A stretch of DNA of 64,000 nucleotides from JAPHTQ01 sp050299175 (lineage in GTDB: Bacteria; Pseudomonadota; Gammaproteobacteria; Thiohalomonadales; Thiohalomonadaceae): positions 77,614 through 141,613 of the forward strand of contig JBNKVM010000010.1 in the NCBI GenBank assembly GCA_050299175.1. The letters are read 5' to 3'. Positions 26,607 to 36,785 of the stretch are shown here, piece after piece. A program made the translations under genes and the position numbers. The notes under the pieces were generated by a model that was not told the DNA's origin, searched no databases, and saw only the letters and a list, made by a program, of their open reading frames with translations. Within the stretch, counting starts at the first letter, position 1, and each line of letters begins with the position of its first letter.

Positions 26607-29000
26607 TCAGCTATCACCACCCAATAGTGCCTGAGCCCTCGGTCTGAACTGCAAACCGTAAAACATCTGCAGGTAACGCCGCGTTTCATCGCGCTCCAGA
26701 TTGGTCACGTACTTCCAGAATCCATAGATCCGCGAGAGTGTCATCATCCGGCTGGCATAACGCTCCCAGGTATAACGACTACGGATACGTTCGATGGCTT
26801 CATCTGAAATGCGCTTCCAGTAATCTTCTTCGCTTTCACAGCGTTCGAAGAATTCATGCAACTCATGGCATACCTGATCGCCATGGTTGGGATCGATGTG
26901 AAAACCGGAATGACCGTGTTCGATGATCTCCAACGGACCACCGTAACGAGTGGCAAAGGTCGGCAGGCCACAGGTCATCGCCTCGACCACGGTCAAACCA
27001 AAGGCCTCAAACAGAGCCGGTTGTACAAAGACGCCGCCGTGATCGGCAATAAAGCGATAAAGCTCACCCGCGAACGGTTTATCAAGTTGTACACCAAGCC
27101 AGCGCACCTGCTCATCCAGACCATACTGTTCGAAAAGTTCGTGCATGTGAGCGATTTGCTGCTGTTCTTCACGATCCTTTGATTGCTCTGCATTGACGAA
27201 ACCGGCGATCACCACCAGATTGGCCCTTTCACGCAGCTCATCATCATTTGCATACCACTCGACCAGACCAGTGATGTTTTTGATCCGATCCAGTCGCGCC
27301 ATGGTAAAGATTGGCGGCTTATCGCGATCCTTCAACACCCCGCGGGCATCGTCTCGCTCACCGCCATACACCATCTCATCCAGTTCGCCATGAAGCCCCT
27401 GTAGCCGTCGTTCAGTGTCAGTGTAGGGGAAATAGATCTCCGCATCGGCACCGGGAGAGACGATATTAAATTTCGGATCGTAAACATCGATACCGTTCAC
27501 CACCCGATAAAGTCCCGGCATAGTGAAACTGACATGACTTTCATATTGGCCGACACTGTCGCGGGTACCCGCAATTTCCTGGAAGGTACTGGTGATAATA
27601 AAATCCGCCGAGTTCATCGCGATCAAATCTGCGGTGAACTGACAGGAGAAGTGATATTGCGCTTCGTTTTCCTGCCAGTAGAGATCGGAGTAGAGATACT
27701 TGGTTTTTTCCAGCGCGTGCGCAATGTTGCACTGGGTCACGCCAAGTTGCTGTGACATTAGGGTCGCCACCAGATTGCCATCGGAATAGTTACCGATCAC
27801 CAGATCGGGGCGACCACCCATTTCTGCCTGCACCGCCTGCGCCGCTTCGTGGGCAAAGCGCTCCAGATAGGGCCAGACCTCAAAACGCGAAATCCACTGC
27901 GGAATCACTTCACCGCTCTCGTTGCGGAAAGGCACACGCAATATCCGCGCATGGGTGGTACCAACAATTGGTTCAAGCGGCTGGTTGCAGGTGGTATTAC
28001 CGGCTTCCGGGATCAGGCGGGTTATCACCACGATATCTGGTTCCAGATCGAGCCCCTGCTCATCAATACGCTTGCGCATCTCCCGTTCCAGCGCGCGTAC
28101 CTGATCAAGGATATAGACCACCTGCCCGCCAGTATCGGGCAAACCCAATACTTTGTCCTGACCAAAGAAACCGTGAGGTGATAGGATTGCCAAACGATAG
28201 ATCATCGGAATGCGCCCGAGGAACTCTTCCAGCGTCGCAGGATCAGGGGCTTCCAGTACATCGGAGAGTAACAATAGTGTTTCGCGCATACGTCGAGCAT
28301 CACGCCCCCAACCCGGTTCAAAACCGAGCCGCTGCAAATTCTCCCCTACCTCGTCCCATTTGGCACCGGGCTCAACCTCTGCCAGGTAATCTTCGGCTCG
28401 ACGTAACGCCTGCTGCAATTCGGTAACGCCGGTGATGTGATTGTTGAGCATCAGCTGCTGTCCCTGCGCCTGATGTACCTGCAAAAACTTGAACAGATGA
28501 GTAATACCAGGTCCGTGGGTCTGGAACAGCTGACTGGAAAGACGGCGGTTAAGAAATTCTACGCCACGACCAATAGAACGCGCCTCGTACATACGAGGGA
28601 ATTCCCGATTGAATGGTCCGAGGTCAACCTCCAGCATCCACTGCTCAGCACTTATTCCACCTACATGACGTTCCTTGAACAACAGAAACTCTTCTACCGG
28701 AATAATTTCATAATGCATCTGTTCCTGATGGATACGCAGATATTCCCAACGTCCGATGCGTGGACGCATGGCAAAGTAGATCCAGGGTGCGTCGAGTACC
28801 GCCTCCTGGGTTACGGCGATCAGCTTCTGCAACTTTGCTGTGGCATATTGTGCACCATCATCGGTAGCGCAAAAATCCTCATAGCTGTCCCACAACTCAG
28901 AACGAAGCATCAGGGTTTTATTAATGCTGCAAAGATGCCGCAGCAAGAGGTAGAAACCCTGCTTACCATCCTGCAATAATTCCTGAAGTGTTTCGGTCAT
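26607..29000 (-). CDS. sucrose synthase
   Basis: A 797-residue GT-B enzyme of the plant-type sucrose synthase family, which interconverts sucrose plus UDP/ADP with fructose plus nucleotide sugar. The first ~250 residues are the regulatory domain; the catalytic part starts with GLPDTGGQVVYILDQ, and the GT4 C-half has RLDRIKNITGLVEWY and EAFGLTVVEAMTCGLP, the E-x7-E of retaining glycosyltransferases. Its start overlaps the stop of the synthase gene by four bases. Bacterial members usually prefer ADP; preference here cannot be read. Confidence 0.9.
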   Translation of the reverse strand: MTETLQELLQDGKQGFYLLLRHLCSINKTLMLRSELWDSYEDFCATDDGAQYATAKLQKLIAVTQEAVLDAPWIYFAMRPRIGRWEYLRIHQEQMHYEIIPVEEFLLFKERHVGGISAEQWMLEVDLGPFNREFPRMYEARSIGRGVEFLNRRLSSQLFQTHGPGITHLFKFLQVHQAQGQQLMLNNHITGVTELQQALRRAEDYLAEVEPGAKWDEVGENLQRLGFEPGWGRDARRMRETLLLLSDVLEAPDPATLEEFLGRIPMIYRLAILSPHGFFGQDKVLGLPDTGGQVVYILDQVRALEREMRKRIDEQGLDLEPDIVVITRLIPEAGNTTCNQPLEPIVGTTHARILRVPFRNESGEVIPQWISRFEVWPYLERFAHEAAQAVQAEMGGRPDLVIGNYSDGNLVATLMSQQLGVTQCNIAHALEKTKYLYSDLYWQENEAQYHFSCQFTADLIAMNSADFIITSTFQEIAGTRDSVGQYESHVSFTMPGLYRVVNGIDVYDPKFNIVSPGADAEIYFPYTDTERRLQGLHGELDEMVYGGERDDARGVLKDRDKPPIFTMARLDRIKNITGLVEWYANDDELRERANLVVIAGFVNAEQSKDREEQQQIAHMHELFEQYGLDEQVRWLGVQLDKPFAGELYRFIADHGGVFVQPALFEAFGLTVVEAMTCGLPTFATRYGGPLEIIEHGHSGFHIDPNHGDQVCHELHEFFERCESEEDYWKRISDEAIERIRSRYTWERYASRMMTLSRIYGFWKYVTNLERDETRRYLQMFYGLQFRPRAQALLGGDS

Positions 29001-31156
29001 ACCTCTTCCTCGTCACCGTCGCAGGTAATCACCTTGCCGAAAAAGTCGTAGTGGTCGGCACCTTCCAATACCCCGTTAGCAAATTCACCCTCGGCAAAAT
29101 AGATCCGCGGCTCGCCATTGAGTATCTCCACTTCTGGACTGTAGTTACCTACTACCACACCGAGGGTTTCGCCACGTAACATCTCGATATCGTTACCCGA
29201 GTCTCCGGCCACCAGTAGGTGATCGGGAGAGAGTCCCCACTTCATCAAAAGATAGCGGATCGCCAATCCTTTGGATGCCCTGATGGGTAATAAATCGAGG
29301 TAGGCCTGGTGAGAGTAGATCAACTTGCAGTGCAGATCCTTTTTTCGTAACTCCCCCTGGATCGACTTGAGACTTGGTATCTTGTCCGGTTCGACGTAGT
29401 AACTCACTTTAAAACGTAACTGTTCCGACTTCGGTTGTAACTTCAGGCCCGGCACACCCTCCAGAATTTTTCGTTTCTGTTCAGGTTTCCATTGATAATT
29501 AATGTGCCTTGCCCAACCCAGGTCCTCTACCATACCGTTACCGTAATAAATCTCTGAACCTACCGAAGTAATCAACAGATCGGGAGTCGGAACCTTCCAT
29601 TCCTTAAGTATTTTCACGGTACTGGCAAGGTTGCGCCCGGTGGCGACACCGAAAGCAACCCGATCACCTACGGCTTTCAAGCGCTCCATTAATTGTTGCA
29701 ACGCCTCTTTATCACCCAGCAAGGTATTGTCGATATCGCAGATCATCACTCGATCGACTGTAGGCAAGCGGTTGCGTGAAAGGGAGAAGCGTCGTTCCTT
29801 TTTGCTGATCTTACCCAGCACGCGACAAATTTCGCTGATATAGGTCTCCACATGACCGCCCCAGGTATAGGTATTGCGTGCGCCACGAACTCCGGCACGG
29901 GAGAACTTCTGCCAACGAGTCTTGCTGTTGAGAGCCTCGTAGATTTTTTCGCCCATAGCGTCAGCATCCATTGGGTCAACCAGGAAACCGCTCTTGCAGT
30001 GTTGCAGAATATCCCGTGGCCCACCGTCCTCGGTCGCCACCAGAGGTACACCACTGGCCGCGGCCTCGATCAGAGTCAGACCGAACGGCTCGGTCAGGGC
30101 AGGATTAACGAACACACCATGAGTCATTGCCGCCAGGCGATATAGATCGGGCACATCGTTCGGCTCATGGGCTTTGGGATAGGCGACCTTACCGTAGAGA
30201 TCGTAGCGATCGATCAGCAACAGCAACTCGGTAAGGACCTCACGCGCACCCTTGTCCATTTTATGGATGTCATCGCGGTTACCGGCAATCACCACCAGAT
30301 TGGCCATCTCACGCAGGTCGGGATTTTCAGCATAAGCGCGAACCAGGGTGGCGATATTCTTGCGCTCATCGGCACGTGACAAAGCCAGGATCATCGGCTT
30401 CTTCGGTTCATGGAGAAAACGCTCCAGGCTCTTTGCGATAGGTGGTTTTTTCTGCCTTGGTGCGGGAGGCTGGAACCGGGAGATATCGACCCCGGGTGGA
30501 ATCACCCGCATCCGTTTCGGGTGGTAGTTATCATAGGCTTTGTACTGCTGCTCAATCTCCTGTGAGGTACTGGCGATTACCAGCGCCGCATTACCCAGAG
30601 TGATCTCTTCCGCTTCGATACGCGCACTCATGTTGTAGTTGCGCTCGATATTATGCGGCAACACACCATTATCCTGCAGGCGGCGACGCTTATCTACACC
30701 GAGGGAATGGCCTGTGTGTACCAGCGGCACACCCAGCAGCTGGGTCAATCGCGTGCCAACATAACCGGCATCGGCATAATGACTATGAACGAAATCGGGA
30801 ACCTGTCCCACACGGCGCAGGTGCTGCAGTGCTTCATCGGTAAATGCATCAAGGTAAGGCCAAAGCACCTCTTTACGGAAATACCGCCTCGGCCCGGCGG
30901 GCAGGCGAATAATCCAGGCGTTGTCAGCGATGCGCTCCTCGGGTTCGGCGTAATCGGCATCCACCTTGGGATCGATCACCTGTCGGGTTAGCAGATCGAC
31001 CCGCTCCACCTTGGGATTTTCGGCCAACGCCCGCGCCAACTCGACCACGTACTTGGTCTGACCGCCGGTATCGGCATCACGCCCCAACTCCAGGTTGTGC
31101 CCACGGATCAAACCGTGGACGCTAATCATCACTACATACAAACCACGTTCTTTCAT
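28997..31156 (-). CDS. sucrose-phosphate synthase with fused phosphatase domain
   Basis: A 719-residue two-domain protein. The N-terminal GT-B half (about 1-470) has SVHGLIRGHNLELGRDADTG and EPFGLTLIEAAASGVPLV, typical of sucrose-phosphate synthase, forming sucrose-6-phosphate from UDP-glucose and fructose-6-phosphate. The C-terminal HAD half (about 480-719) keeps the nucleophile motif ICDIDNTLLG and GDSGNDIEML, so it may also remove the phosphate. In plants this tail is often inactive; here the catalytic aspartates are intact. It sits between the fructokinase and sucrose synthase genes as one operon. Confidence 0.9.
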   Translation of the reverse strand: MKERGLYVVMISVHGLIRGHNLELGRDADTGGQTKYVVELARALAENPKVERVDLLTRQVIDPKVDADYAEPEERIADNAWIIRLPAGPRRYFRKEVLWPYLDAFTDEALQHLRRVGQVPDFVHSHYADAGYVGTRLTQLLGVPLVHTGHSLGVDKRRRLQDNGVLPHNIERNYNMSARIEAEEITLGNAALVIASTSQEIEQQYKAYDNYHPKRMRVIPPGVDISRFQPPAPRQKKPPIAKSLERFLHEPKKPMILALSRADERKNIATLVRAYAENPDLREMANLVVIAGNRDDIHKMDKGAREVLTELLLLIDRYDLYGKVAYPKAHEPNDVPDLYRLAAMTHGVFVNPALTEPFGLTLIEAAASGVPLVATEDGGPRDILQHCKSGFLVDPMDADAMGEKIYEALNSKTRWQKFSRAGVRGARNTYTWGGHVETYISEICRVLGKISKKERRFSLSRNRLPTVDRVMICDIDNTLLGDKEALQQLMERLKAVGDRVAFGVATGRNLASTVKILKEWKVPTPDLLITSVGSEIYYGNGMVEDLGWARHINYQWKPEQKRKILEGVPGLKLQPKSEQLRFKVSYYVEPDKIPSLKSIQGELRKKDLHCKLIYSHQAYLDLLPIRASKGLAIRYLLMKWGLSPDHLLVAGDSGNDIEMLRGETLGVVVGNYSPEVEILNGEPRIYFAEGEFANGVLEGADHYDFFGKVITCDGDEEEV

Positions 31157-31194
31157 TACTGCTCCCTGTTAGTGAGCACCTCGCTGCGTGCCGC

Positions 31195-32100
31195 TCAACC
31201 CTCCCAGCCGGACAGTGCACTGTCATACCAACTACGCTCAGGCAACACCGCACCGCGCACCTCACACAGACGTGCGGCAAAGCCCAGAGCATGGCGCAAA
31301 GTTTTGCGCCATTCCCAACCCTTCAACAGACCGAGGATGCAGACCGCACTGAAGGCATCCCCAGCACCGACAGTATCCACCAGTTGCTCTACCGCAACCG
31401 GCGTTCCCTCCTCGACGCCTTCATCGTTGACAATCAACGCTCCCTGCTCACCACAGGTCACCACCAGTGTGTCGAACCCGTATGCGGTAAACAGCTTTCC
31501 CGCAGCGTTACGCGTGTCGCCGTCATATCCCAAGTCACGCAGTTCTTCATTATTCAGTTTGAGCCAATCGATACCCCGCACCAGCTCCATGACCCTTTTT
31601 TGCTTCCACCAGGGAGCGCGCAGGTTGATGTCGACGAATTGCGGCAGGTGTTGTGCCCGTAGCTGTTCCAGGGTGGCACGAGAGATCGGTGAACGCTCAA
31701 TCAGCGAACCGAAATAGAGCAAACCGTAGTGCCCCTCAGTCAGTAGCGAAAGCGCTGTTTCTGCATTGATATAATCGTAGGCCTGATCGGCGAGGATATC
31801 GAAGGTGTGGGATTTACCCTGCATGGCGATCTGCACGATGCCGGTAGGATGTTCGTTATCCAGTTGAAGGCCGGCAAGGTCCATACCCCAGTCACGCATC
31901 GCCTGACGCACCTGCTCGCCACGCGCATCGTCACCCACCCGACTGATAAACAGTGGCTGGCAACCGAATCCGTGCAGATGGCGGGCAACATTAAATGGTG
32001 CGCCGCCGAGGACCTCGCGACCATCGGGAAAGGTATCGAACAACACCTCTCCATAGATGATCGGTCGCCCATGTATGGGTGACAAATCACTTTCATTCAT
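31195..32100 (-). CDS. PfkB-family carbohydrate kinase, probable fructokinase
   Basis: A 301-residue sugar kinase of the ribokinase/PfkB family. The substrate region near residue 30 reads LGGAPFNVARHLHGFG, and the ATP/anion-hole motif is DTVGAGDAFSAVC. Fructokinase is the best assignment because it directly precedes sucrose-phosphate synthase and sucrose synthase: it would phosphorylate the fructose released by sucrose synthase. The frame extends 13 codons upstream; the ATG chosen has only a weak ribosome site. Confidence 0.85.
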   Translation of the reverse strand: MNESDLSPIHGRPIIYGEVLFDTFPDGREVLGGAPFNVARHLHGFGCQPLFISRVGDDARGEQVRQAMRDWGMDLAGLQLDNEHPTGIVQIAMQGKSHTFDILADQAYDYINAETALSLLTEGHYGLLYFGSLIERSPISRATLEQLRAQHLPQFVDINLRAPWWKQKRVMELVRGIDWLKLNNEELRDLGYDGDTRNAAGKLFTAYGFDTLVVTCGEQGALIVNDEGVEEGTPVAVEQLVDTVGAGDAFSAVCILGLLKGWEWRKTLRHALGFAARLCEVRGAVLPERSWYDSALSGWEG

Positions 32101-32177
32101 GGTGGTTTTTATTCTGTAACGACCCGACGCAACCCTCATGCGCCTGCGGCCGACCCCTTGGAGTGTAACACCAACCT

Positions 32178-32193
32178 GCAGGGTTCGCCCTGC
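32178..32193. other. UUCG-loop hairpin in divergent intergenic region
   Basis: Perfect GCAGGG-TTCG-CCCTGC hairpin in the divergent gap between the fructokinase and rep genes. As RNA it would form a very stable tetraloop in one 5' leader; role unknown. Confidence 0.4.
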
Positions 32194-32264
32194 CGTGCCT
32201 GATTAGGCGATGGATATCCCATTTACGAAGACGGTTCTGCGCAGGCGCGATCACTACTGTTACA

Positions 32265-34307
32265 ATGGCGCTCTTTAACTCCGCGACAAACCACACAGTG
32301 TCCCAACTCAACCCAAGTCAACGCGAAGCGGTTCGCTACATCGACGGTCCCCTGCTGGTGCTGGCCGGGGCCGGCAGCGGCAAGACACGGGTGATCACAC
32401 AGAAGATCGCCCACCTGATCCGCAACTGCGAAATTGCGCCCAGCCACATCGCCGCAGTCACCTTTACCAACAAGGCGGCGCGGGAGATGAAGGAGCGCGT
32501 GGGACAACTGCTGGAGGGTAAAGAGAGCCGCGGCCTGCGCGTCTCCACCTTCCATACTTTGGGACTCGACATCATTCGCCGCGAGCTGAAGGCGCTCGGC
32601 TATAAAAGTGGCTTTTCCATTTTCGATGCCAGCGACAGCGCCACCCTGATCCGTGAACTGTTACGCCGCGAGGCAGGCGACAGCGATCTGGAGAAGGAGA
32701 TGCAACGGCGTATCTCCAACTGGAAGAACGCCTTCGTCACCCCGCAACAGGCGCTGGCCGGTGCCGAAGAGGCGGTCGTGCACAGCGCAGCGATTCTCTA
32801 CGAAAGCTACAACCGCCACCTTAAGGCCTTTAATGCGGTCGACTTCGACGACCTGATCATGTTGCCGGTACTGCTGTTCCAGCAGCACCCCGAGATCCTG
32901 GAGAAGTGGCAAAACCGTATTCGTTATCTGCTGGTCGACGAATATCAGGACACCAACGCCACCCAATATAAACTGGTGAAGTTACTGGTCGGGGTGCGCG
33001 GGGCACTTACCGTGGTGGGCGACGATGATCAGTCGATCTACGCCTGGCGCGGTGCACAACCGGAAAACCTGGCGCTGCTGGGCAATGATTATCCCAACCT
33101 CAAAGTGATCAAGCTGGAGCAGAACTACCGCTCCATGGGCCGCATCCTCAACGCCGCTAACCAGTTGATCGCCAACAACCCACATGTGTTTGAGAAAAGA
33201 TTGTGGAGTGAACTGGGCCACGGCGATCCGATCAAGGTGGTCAACTGCGCTGATGAAAAAGACGAAGCACTTAAGGTCGCCTCGGCGATCATGCATCAGG
33301 TCTTTCAGAGCCAGAATCCTTACTCCGACTTCGCCATCCTCTACCGCGGCAACCACCAGTCCCGCCTGTTCGAACAGGCGCTGCGCGAACATCGCATTCC
33401 CTACACCATCTCCGGCGGCAACTCTTTCTTCTCCTATACCGAAGTAAAAGACATCATGGCCTACCTGCGACTGCTGGTGAATCCGGACGACGATGCCGCC
33501 TTCCTGCGCGTGGTCAACACCCCGCGACGCGAGGTCGGTGCCAGCACCGTAGAAAAACTGGGCAGCTACGCCAGCGAACGCGGCGTCAGCCTGTTTGCCG
33601 CCAGCTTCGAGCTGGGCCTCAAGGCACAACTCAACGACCGGGCCCATGCCCGCCTCAGTAACTTCGTCCACTGGCTGGTGGAACTGGGCGACCGCGCCCG
33701 CCGCGGTGACCCGCTAGCCGCCGCCCGCGATCTGGTCAACGAGATCGATTACCAGAGCTGGCTCAACGACAGTAGCCGTGATCTGAAGCAGGCGGAAAAG
33801 CGGATGGAAAATGTCGAAGAGCTGCTGGCCTGGCTCAAGCGCATGGCCGACGCCGAGGAGAACGAAAAGGCCGATCTGAGCGAGATGGTGGCACGCATGA
33901 GCCTGATCGACATCCTTGAGCGACAGAACGAGGAAGAGGGCGGCGACAGCGTACGCCTGATGACCCTGCACGCGGCCAAGGGACTGGAGTTTCCCCACGT
34001 CTATTTGGTTGGCATGGAAGAGGAACTACTCCCCCACCGCACCTCCATCGAAGAGGAGAACATCGAGGAAGAGCGCCGCCTCGCCTATGTCGGTATCACC
34101 CGGGCGCAACGTACACTCACTATCACCCTCGCCAGCCGCCGTCGCCGTGGAGGTGAGTTGGTCCGTTGCGAACCGAGCCGTTTCCTCGAAGAGCTGCCTC
34201 AGGACGATCTTTCCTGGGAAGGCAAAGGAATCGAAATCTCCGCCGAGGAACGACAGGAACGCGGTCGTGCCCATCTCTCCGCATTAAAGGGTATGCTGGG
34301 CACCTAG
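32265..34307 (+). CDS. rep: ATP-dependent DNA helicase Rep
   Basis: A 680-residue superfamily 1 3'-5' helicase that helps forks pass protein roadblocks and works with PriC in restart. Motifs: LAGAGSGKTRVIT (I), AAVTFTNKAAREMK (Ia), LLVDEYQDTN (II), VVGDDDQSIYAWRGA (III), and LMTLHAAKGLEFPHV, VGITRAQRTL (V-VI). It is more like Rep than UvrD through HIAAVTFTNKAAREMKERVG. An in-frame GTG eleven codons in (SQLNPSQREAV) is an alternative start. Both rep and priA, functional partners, occur in this window 21 kb apart. Confidence 0.94.
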   Translation: MALFNSATNHTVSQLNPSQREAVRYIDGPLLVLAGAGSGKTRVITQKIAHLIRNCEIAPSHIAAVTFTNKAAREMKERVGQLLEGKESRGLRVSTFHTLGLDIIRRELKALGYKSGFSIFDASDSATLIRELLRREAGDSDLEKEMQRRISNWKNAFVTPQQALAGAEEAVVHSAAILYESYNRHLKAFNAVDFDDLIMLPVLLFQQHPEILEKWQNRIRYLLVDEYQDTNATQYKLVKLLVGVRGALTVVGDDDQSIYAWRGAQPENLALLGNDYPNLKVIKLEQNYRSMGRILNAANQLIANNPHVFEKRLWSELGHGDPIKVVNCADEKDEALKVASAIMHQVFQSQNPYSDFAILYRGNHQSRLFEQALREHRIPYTISGGNSFFSYTEVKDIMAYLRLLVNPDDDAAFLRVVNTPRREVGASTVEKLGSYASERGVSLFAASFELGLKAQLNDRAHARLSNFVHWLVELGDRARRGDPLAAARDLVNEIDYQSWLNDSSRDLKQAEKRMENVEELLAWLKRMADAEENEKADLSEMVARMSLIDILERQNEEEGGDSVRLMTLHAAKGLEFPHVYLVGMEEELLPHRTSIEEENIEEERRLAYVGITRAQRTLTITLASRRRRGGELVRCEPSRFLEELPQDDLSWEGKGIEISAEERQERGRAHLSALKGMLGT

Positions 34308-34441
34308 CAGTCCATTCCCGCTTCACCTTGGTTTTGCCCTGCCGTTGCTTTTTGTCATGTGCTCCAGCCCACGGCAAAAAACCTCCCTGAGCATCTCCGC
34401 TAAAACTATTGCAGCGCCTATTGTGGGGGCTATGCTTAGGG

Positions 34442-36382
34442 ATGTACCAGCCGTCTGCCCTGGGTGAACCAACCACAACTATGTCAGCCCCACCGAGTGA
34501 ACCCTTCAGCGATAGTTTCAGTCGGCTTGCCGATGAAATTCCCGAGATCATCGTACGTTACGATCTCGATTGCAGGCGAATCTACATTAACAAAGCCTAC
34601 GAACGCTCCACTGGTAACAAAGCCGCCGATATTATTGGCACAAACTTGGATACTGGCTGGGTTCCCGATACACCAATGCAGGAATATCTGCAGCGACTGA
34701 AACATACCCTGAAGACAGGCAAAACTGAACAATTCTCGCTGCAAATCAGCTTGCCCTCCGGACAAAAAATCTACCAGCAGGTAACACTGCTACCCGAGCG
34801 AAATGACAAGGGAAGAATCATCGGTGCTATCGGTATCAGTTATGACATCACTGAGCTGGTTACAGCACAAAATACACTGCGCATTAGCGAGGCCAAGTAC
34901 CGCACCCTGATCGAAAGTGCCAACGACGGTATTTCGGTGCAGGAAATGGATAAAAACAACGTCCCTAGCCTCTTCGTTGAAGTTAATGACGAGCTCTGTC
35001 GACGCCTGGGTTACAGCCGCGAAGAACTGCTGCAACTGGGGCCTCCAGAGATCACTCATCCCAATCATCGCAGCGAGCTGAGAAGTGCCCTGCCAAAACT
35101 GCTAAAGAAAGGTTCTAGCCTTATTGAGTCGGTGCAATACACTAAAGATGGACAAAGTATTCCTGTGGAAATCAGCGCACGACTACTTGAGTTACAGGGC
35201 AAACGATTTATCTTCGCCATTGCCCGCGATATCAGTGAACGTAAACTGTCCGAGTTGGCGCTGCTACGCATCAATCGCTATCTACGTACTCTCAGCCACT
35301 GCAATGAAGCACTGGTGCAAGCCACCGATGAAAAACAGTTGTTACAGTCAATGTGCCGCATCACCGTCACGAATGGCGAATTCCCGCTGGCCTGGATCGG
35401 CTATCTGACTGAAGATCGGCACCTGAGTATTGCCGCCAGTTATGGTGCAGAAGCGAAACATTTCCTCGATGAAGAGATCACCCTTTCACAGGGTCCTAAT
35501 ATCCCTGAACGCCCTGCTGTTACGGCAATCAAAACTGGGGCGATCCAGATGGTGCAAAACATCGCTACTTCAGATACCTCTCCGAAGTGGAAGGAACGTA
35601 CATTGCGACATGGCTTTGGTTCGGCCATTTCGTTACCACTACAGGTGGGTACCAAAATCATCGGTTCGTTCAACATCTATATGGCAGACGCCCACGGCTT
35701 CGACTCCCAAGCAGCACTACTTCTTTCTGAATTGGCCGACGATATCGCCTTTGGTATCCACTCCCTCCGCGTACACGCAGATCGTGAACACTTTATGGTG
35801 CGCCTGCAGGCCAGCATGACCTCAACCATTCAGGCACTATCCAACACCGTAGAGCTACGCGATCCCTATACCGCCGGGCATCAACGACGGGTAGCCAAAC
35901 TGGCACGGGCCGTGGCACAACATTTAGGCTATAGCGAAGAACAGGTGGAGCTTATCTATCTGGCGGGAGTCGTCCACGATATCGGTAAAATCGCCGTTCC
36001 TTCGGAAATTCTCAGTCGCCCGGGACGATTGAACGAAAATGAAATGATGCTGGCACGCACCCATGTGAATGCCAGCTACAACATTCTCAAATCAGTCGAT
36101 TTCCCATGGCCTATCGCCGACATCGTGCACCAGCACCACGAGCGACTGGATGGCTCGGGATATCCGTTAGGACTTAAAGGAGAGAAAATTCTCAGGGAGG
36201 CGCGCATTCTTGCCATATGCGATGTCGTGGAAGCGATGACCACCCATCGCCCCTACCGTCCAGGACTGGGTATCGACGCCGCTCTGGCGGAGATTGAACG
36301 TGGCAAGGGCACCCTTTACGATAGTACCGTCGCTGATGCCTGCACCCAGGTCATTCAGAACGGCTTTAACTTCGACGAATAA
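34442..36382 (+). CDS. PAS-PAS-GAF-HD-GYP c-di-GMP phosphodiesterase
   Basis: A soluble multi-sensor response protein of about 646 residues: a first PAS (about 25-140), a second PAS with YTKDGQSIPVEI (about 150-275), a GAF domain (about 290-445) and a C-terminal HD-GYP domain. The HD-GYP catalytic residues are present: AGVVHDIGKIAVP, HHERLDGSGYPLGL. HD-GYP enzymes degrade cyclic di-GMP, so this links a bound cofactor or small-molecule signal to c-di-GMP loss. The frame runs upstream to a TTG at 34409; I take the first ATG, with 34481 as an alternative. Confidence 0.88.
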   Translation: MYQPSALGEPTTTMSAPPSEPFSDSFSRLADEIPEIIVRYDLDCRRIYINKAYERSTGNKAADIIGTNLDTGWVPDTPMQEYLQRLKHTLKTGKTEQFSLQISLPSGQKIYQQVTLLPERNDKGRIIGAIGISYDITELVTAQNTLRISEAKYRTLIESANDGISVQEMDKNNVPSLFVEVNDELCRRLGYSREELLQLGPPEITHPNHRSELRSALPKLLKKGSSLIESVQYTKDGQSIPVEISARLLELQGKRFIFAIARDISERKLSELALLRINRYLRTLSHCNEALVQATDEKQLLQSMCRITVTNGEFPLAWIGYLTEDRHLSIAASYGAEAKHFLDEEITLSQGPNIPERPAVTAIKTGAIQMVQNIATSDTSPKWKERTLRHGFGSAISLPLQVGTKIIGSFNIYMADAHGFDSQAALLLSELADDIAFGIHSLRVHADREHFMVRLQASMTSTIQALSNTVELRDPYTAGHQRRVAKLARAVAQHLGYSEEQVELIYLAGVVHDIGKIAVPSEILSRPGRLNENEMMLARTHVNASYNILKSVDFPWPIADIVHQHHERLDGSGYPLGLKGEKILREARILAICDVVEAMTTHRPYRPGLGIDAALAEIERGKGTLYDSTVADACTQVIQNGFNFDE

Positions 36383-36398
36383 CAACAAGAGAAAACTC

Positions 36399-36764
36399 AT
36401 GCTGAAATGGTTCACTACATTGTGGATTGTCGGCCTGCTGACCCTGGTTCCTTACAGCATTTGGTATTTGTTGTTTGAAGCAACACGCGACGAGTACGCC
36501 TTTTATATCGTTATGCCGCTGTTCTGGATCTTCGGCTATTGGGGAGTCGTCGGACCGCTGCTCTCGGCCTGGAAGGTCCGTCAGCTGATGAATGCACTTG
36601 ATCGGATCAATAATCGAGACGAGCTAATGCGATTGATCCAGAGCGAAGACTCGAAAGAGGCGGCGATCGAACTGATCGCCAGTGAAAATAATCTGCCGAA
36701 GTTTATTGCCCGTCAGCTCTACAACAAACTTGCAGCACGCCTAACAAAAACAAAACTCAAGTAA
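36399..36764 (+). CDS. small two-helix membrane protein, unknown
   Basis: A 121-residue protein with two N-terminal membrane helices (about 5-26 and 34-55) and a charged cytoplasmic C-terminus rich in short helices (LIASENNLPKFIARQ). I do not recognise the family. It starts 16 bases after the HD-GYP gene stop with AAGAG in front, so it is likely cotranscribed with it and could modulate it, but that is inference. The frame extends 35 codons upstream into the HD-GYP gene. Confidence 0.7.
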   Translation: MLKWFTTLWIVGLLTLVPYSIWYLLFEATRDEYAFYIVMPLFWIFGYWGVVGPLLSAWKVRQLMNALDRINNRDELMRLIQSEDSKEAAIELIASENNLPKFIARQLYNKLAARLTKTKLK

Positions 36765-36785
36765 TCCTGCGAACAGCGCGCAAAA

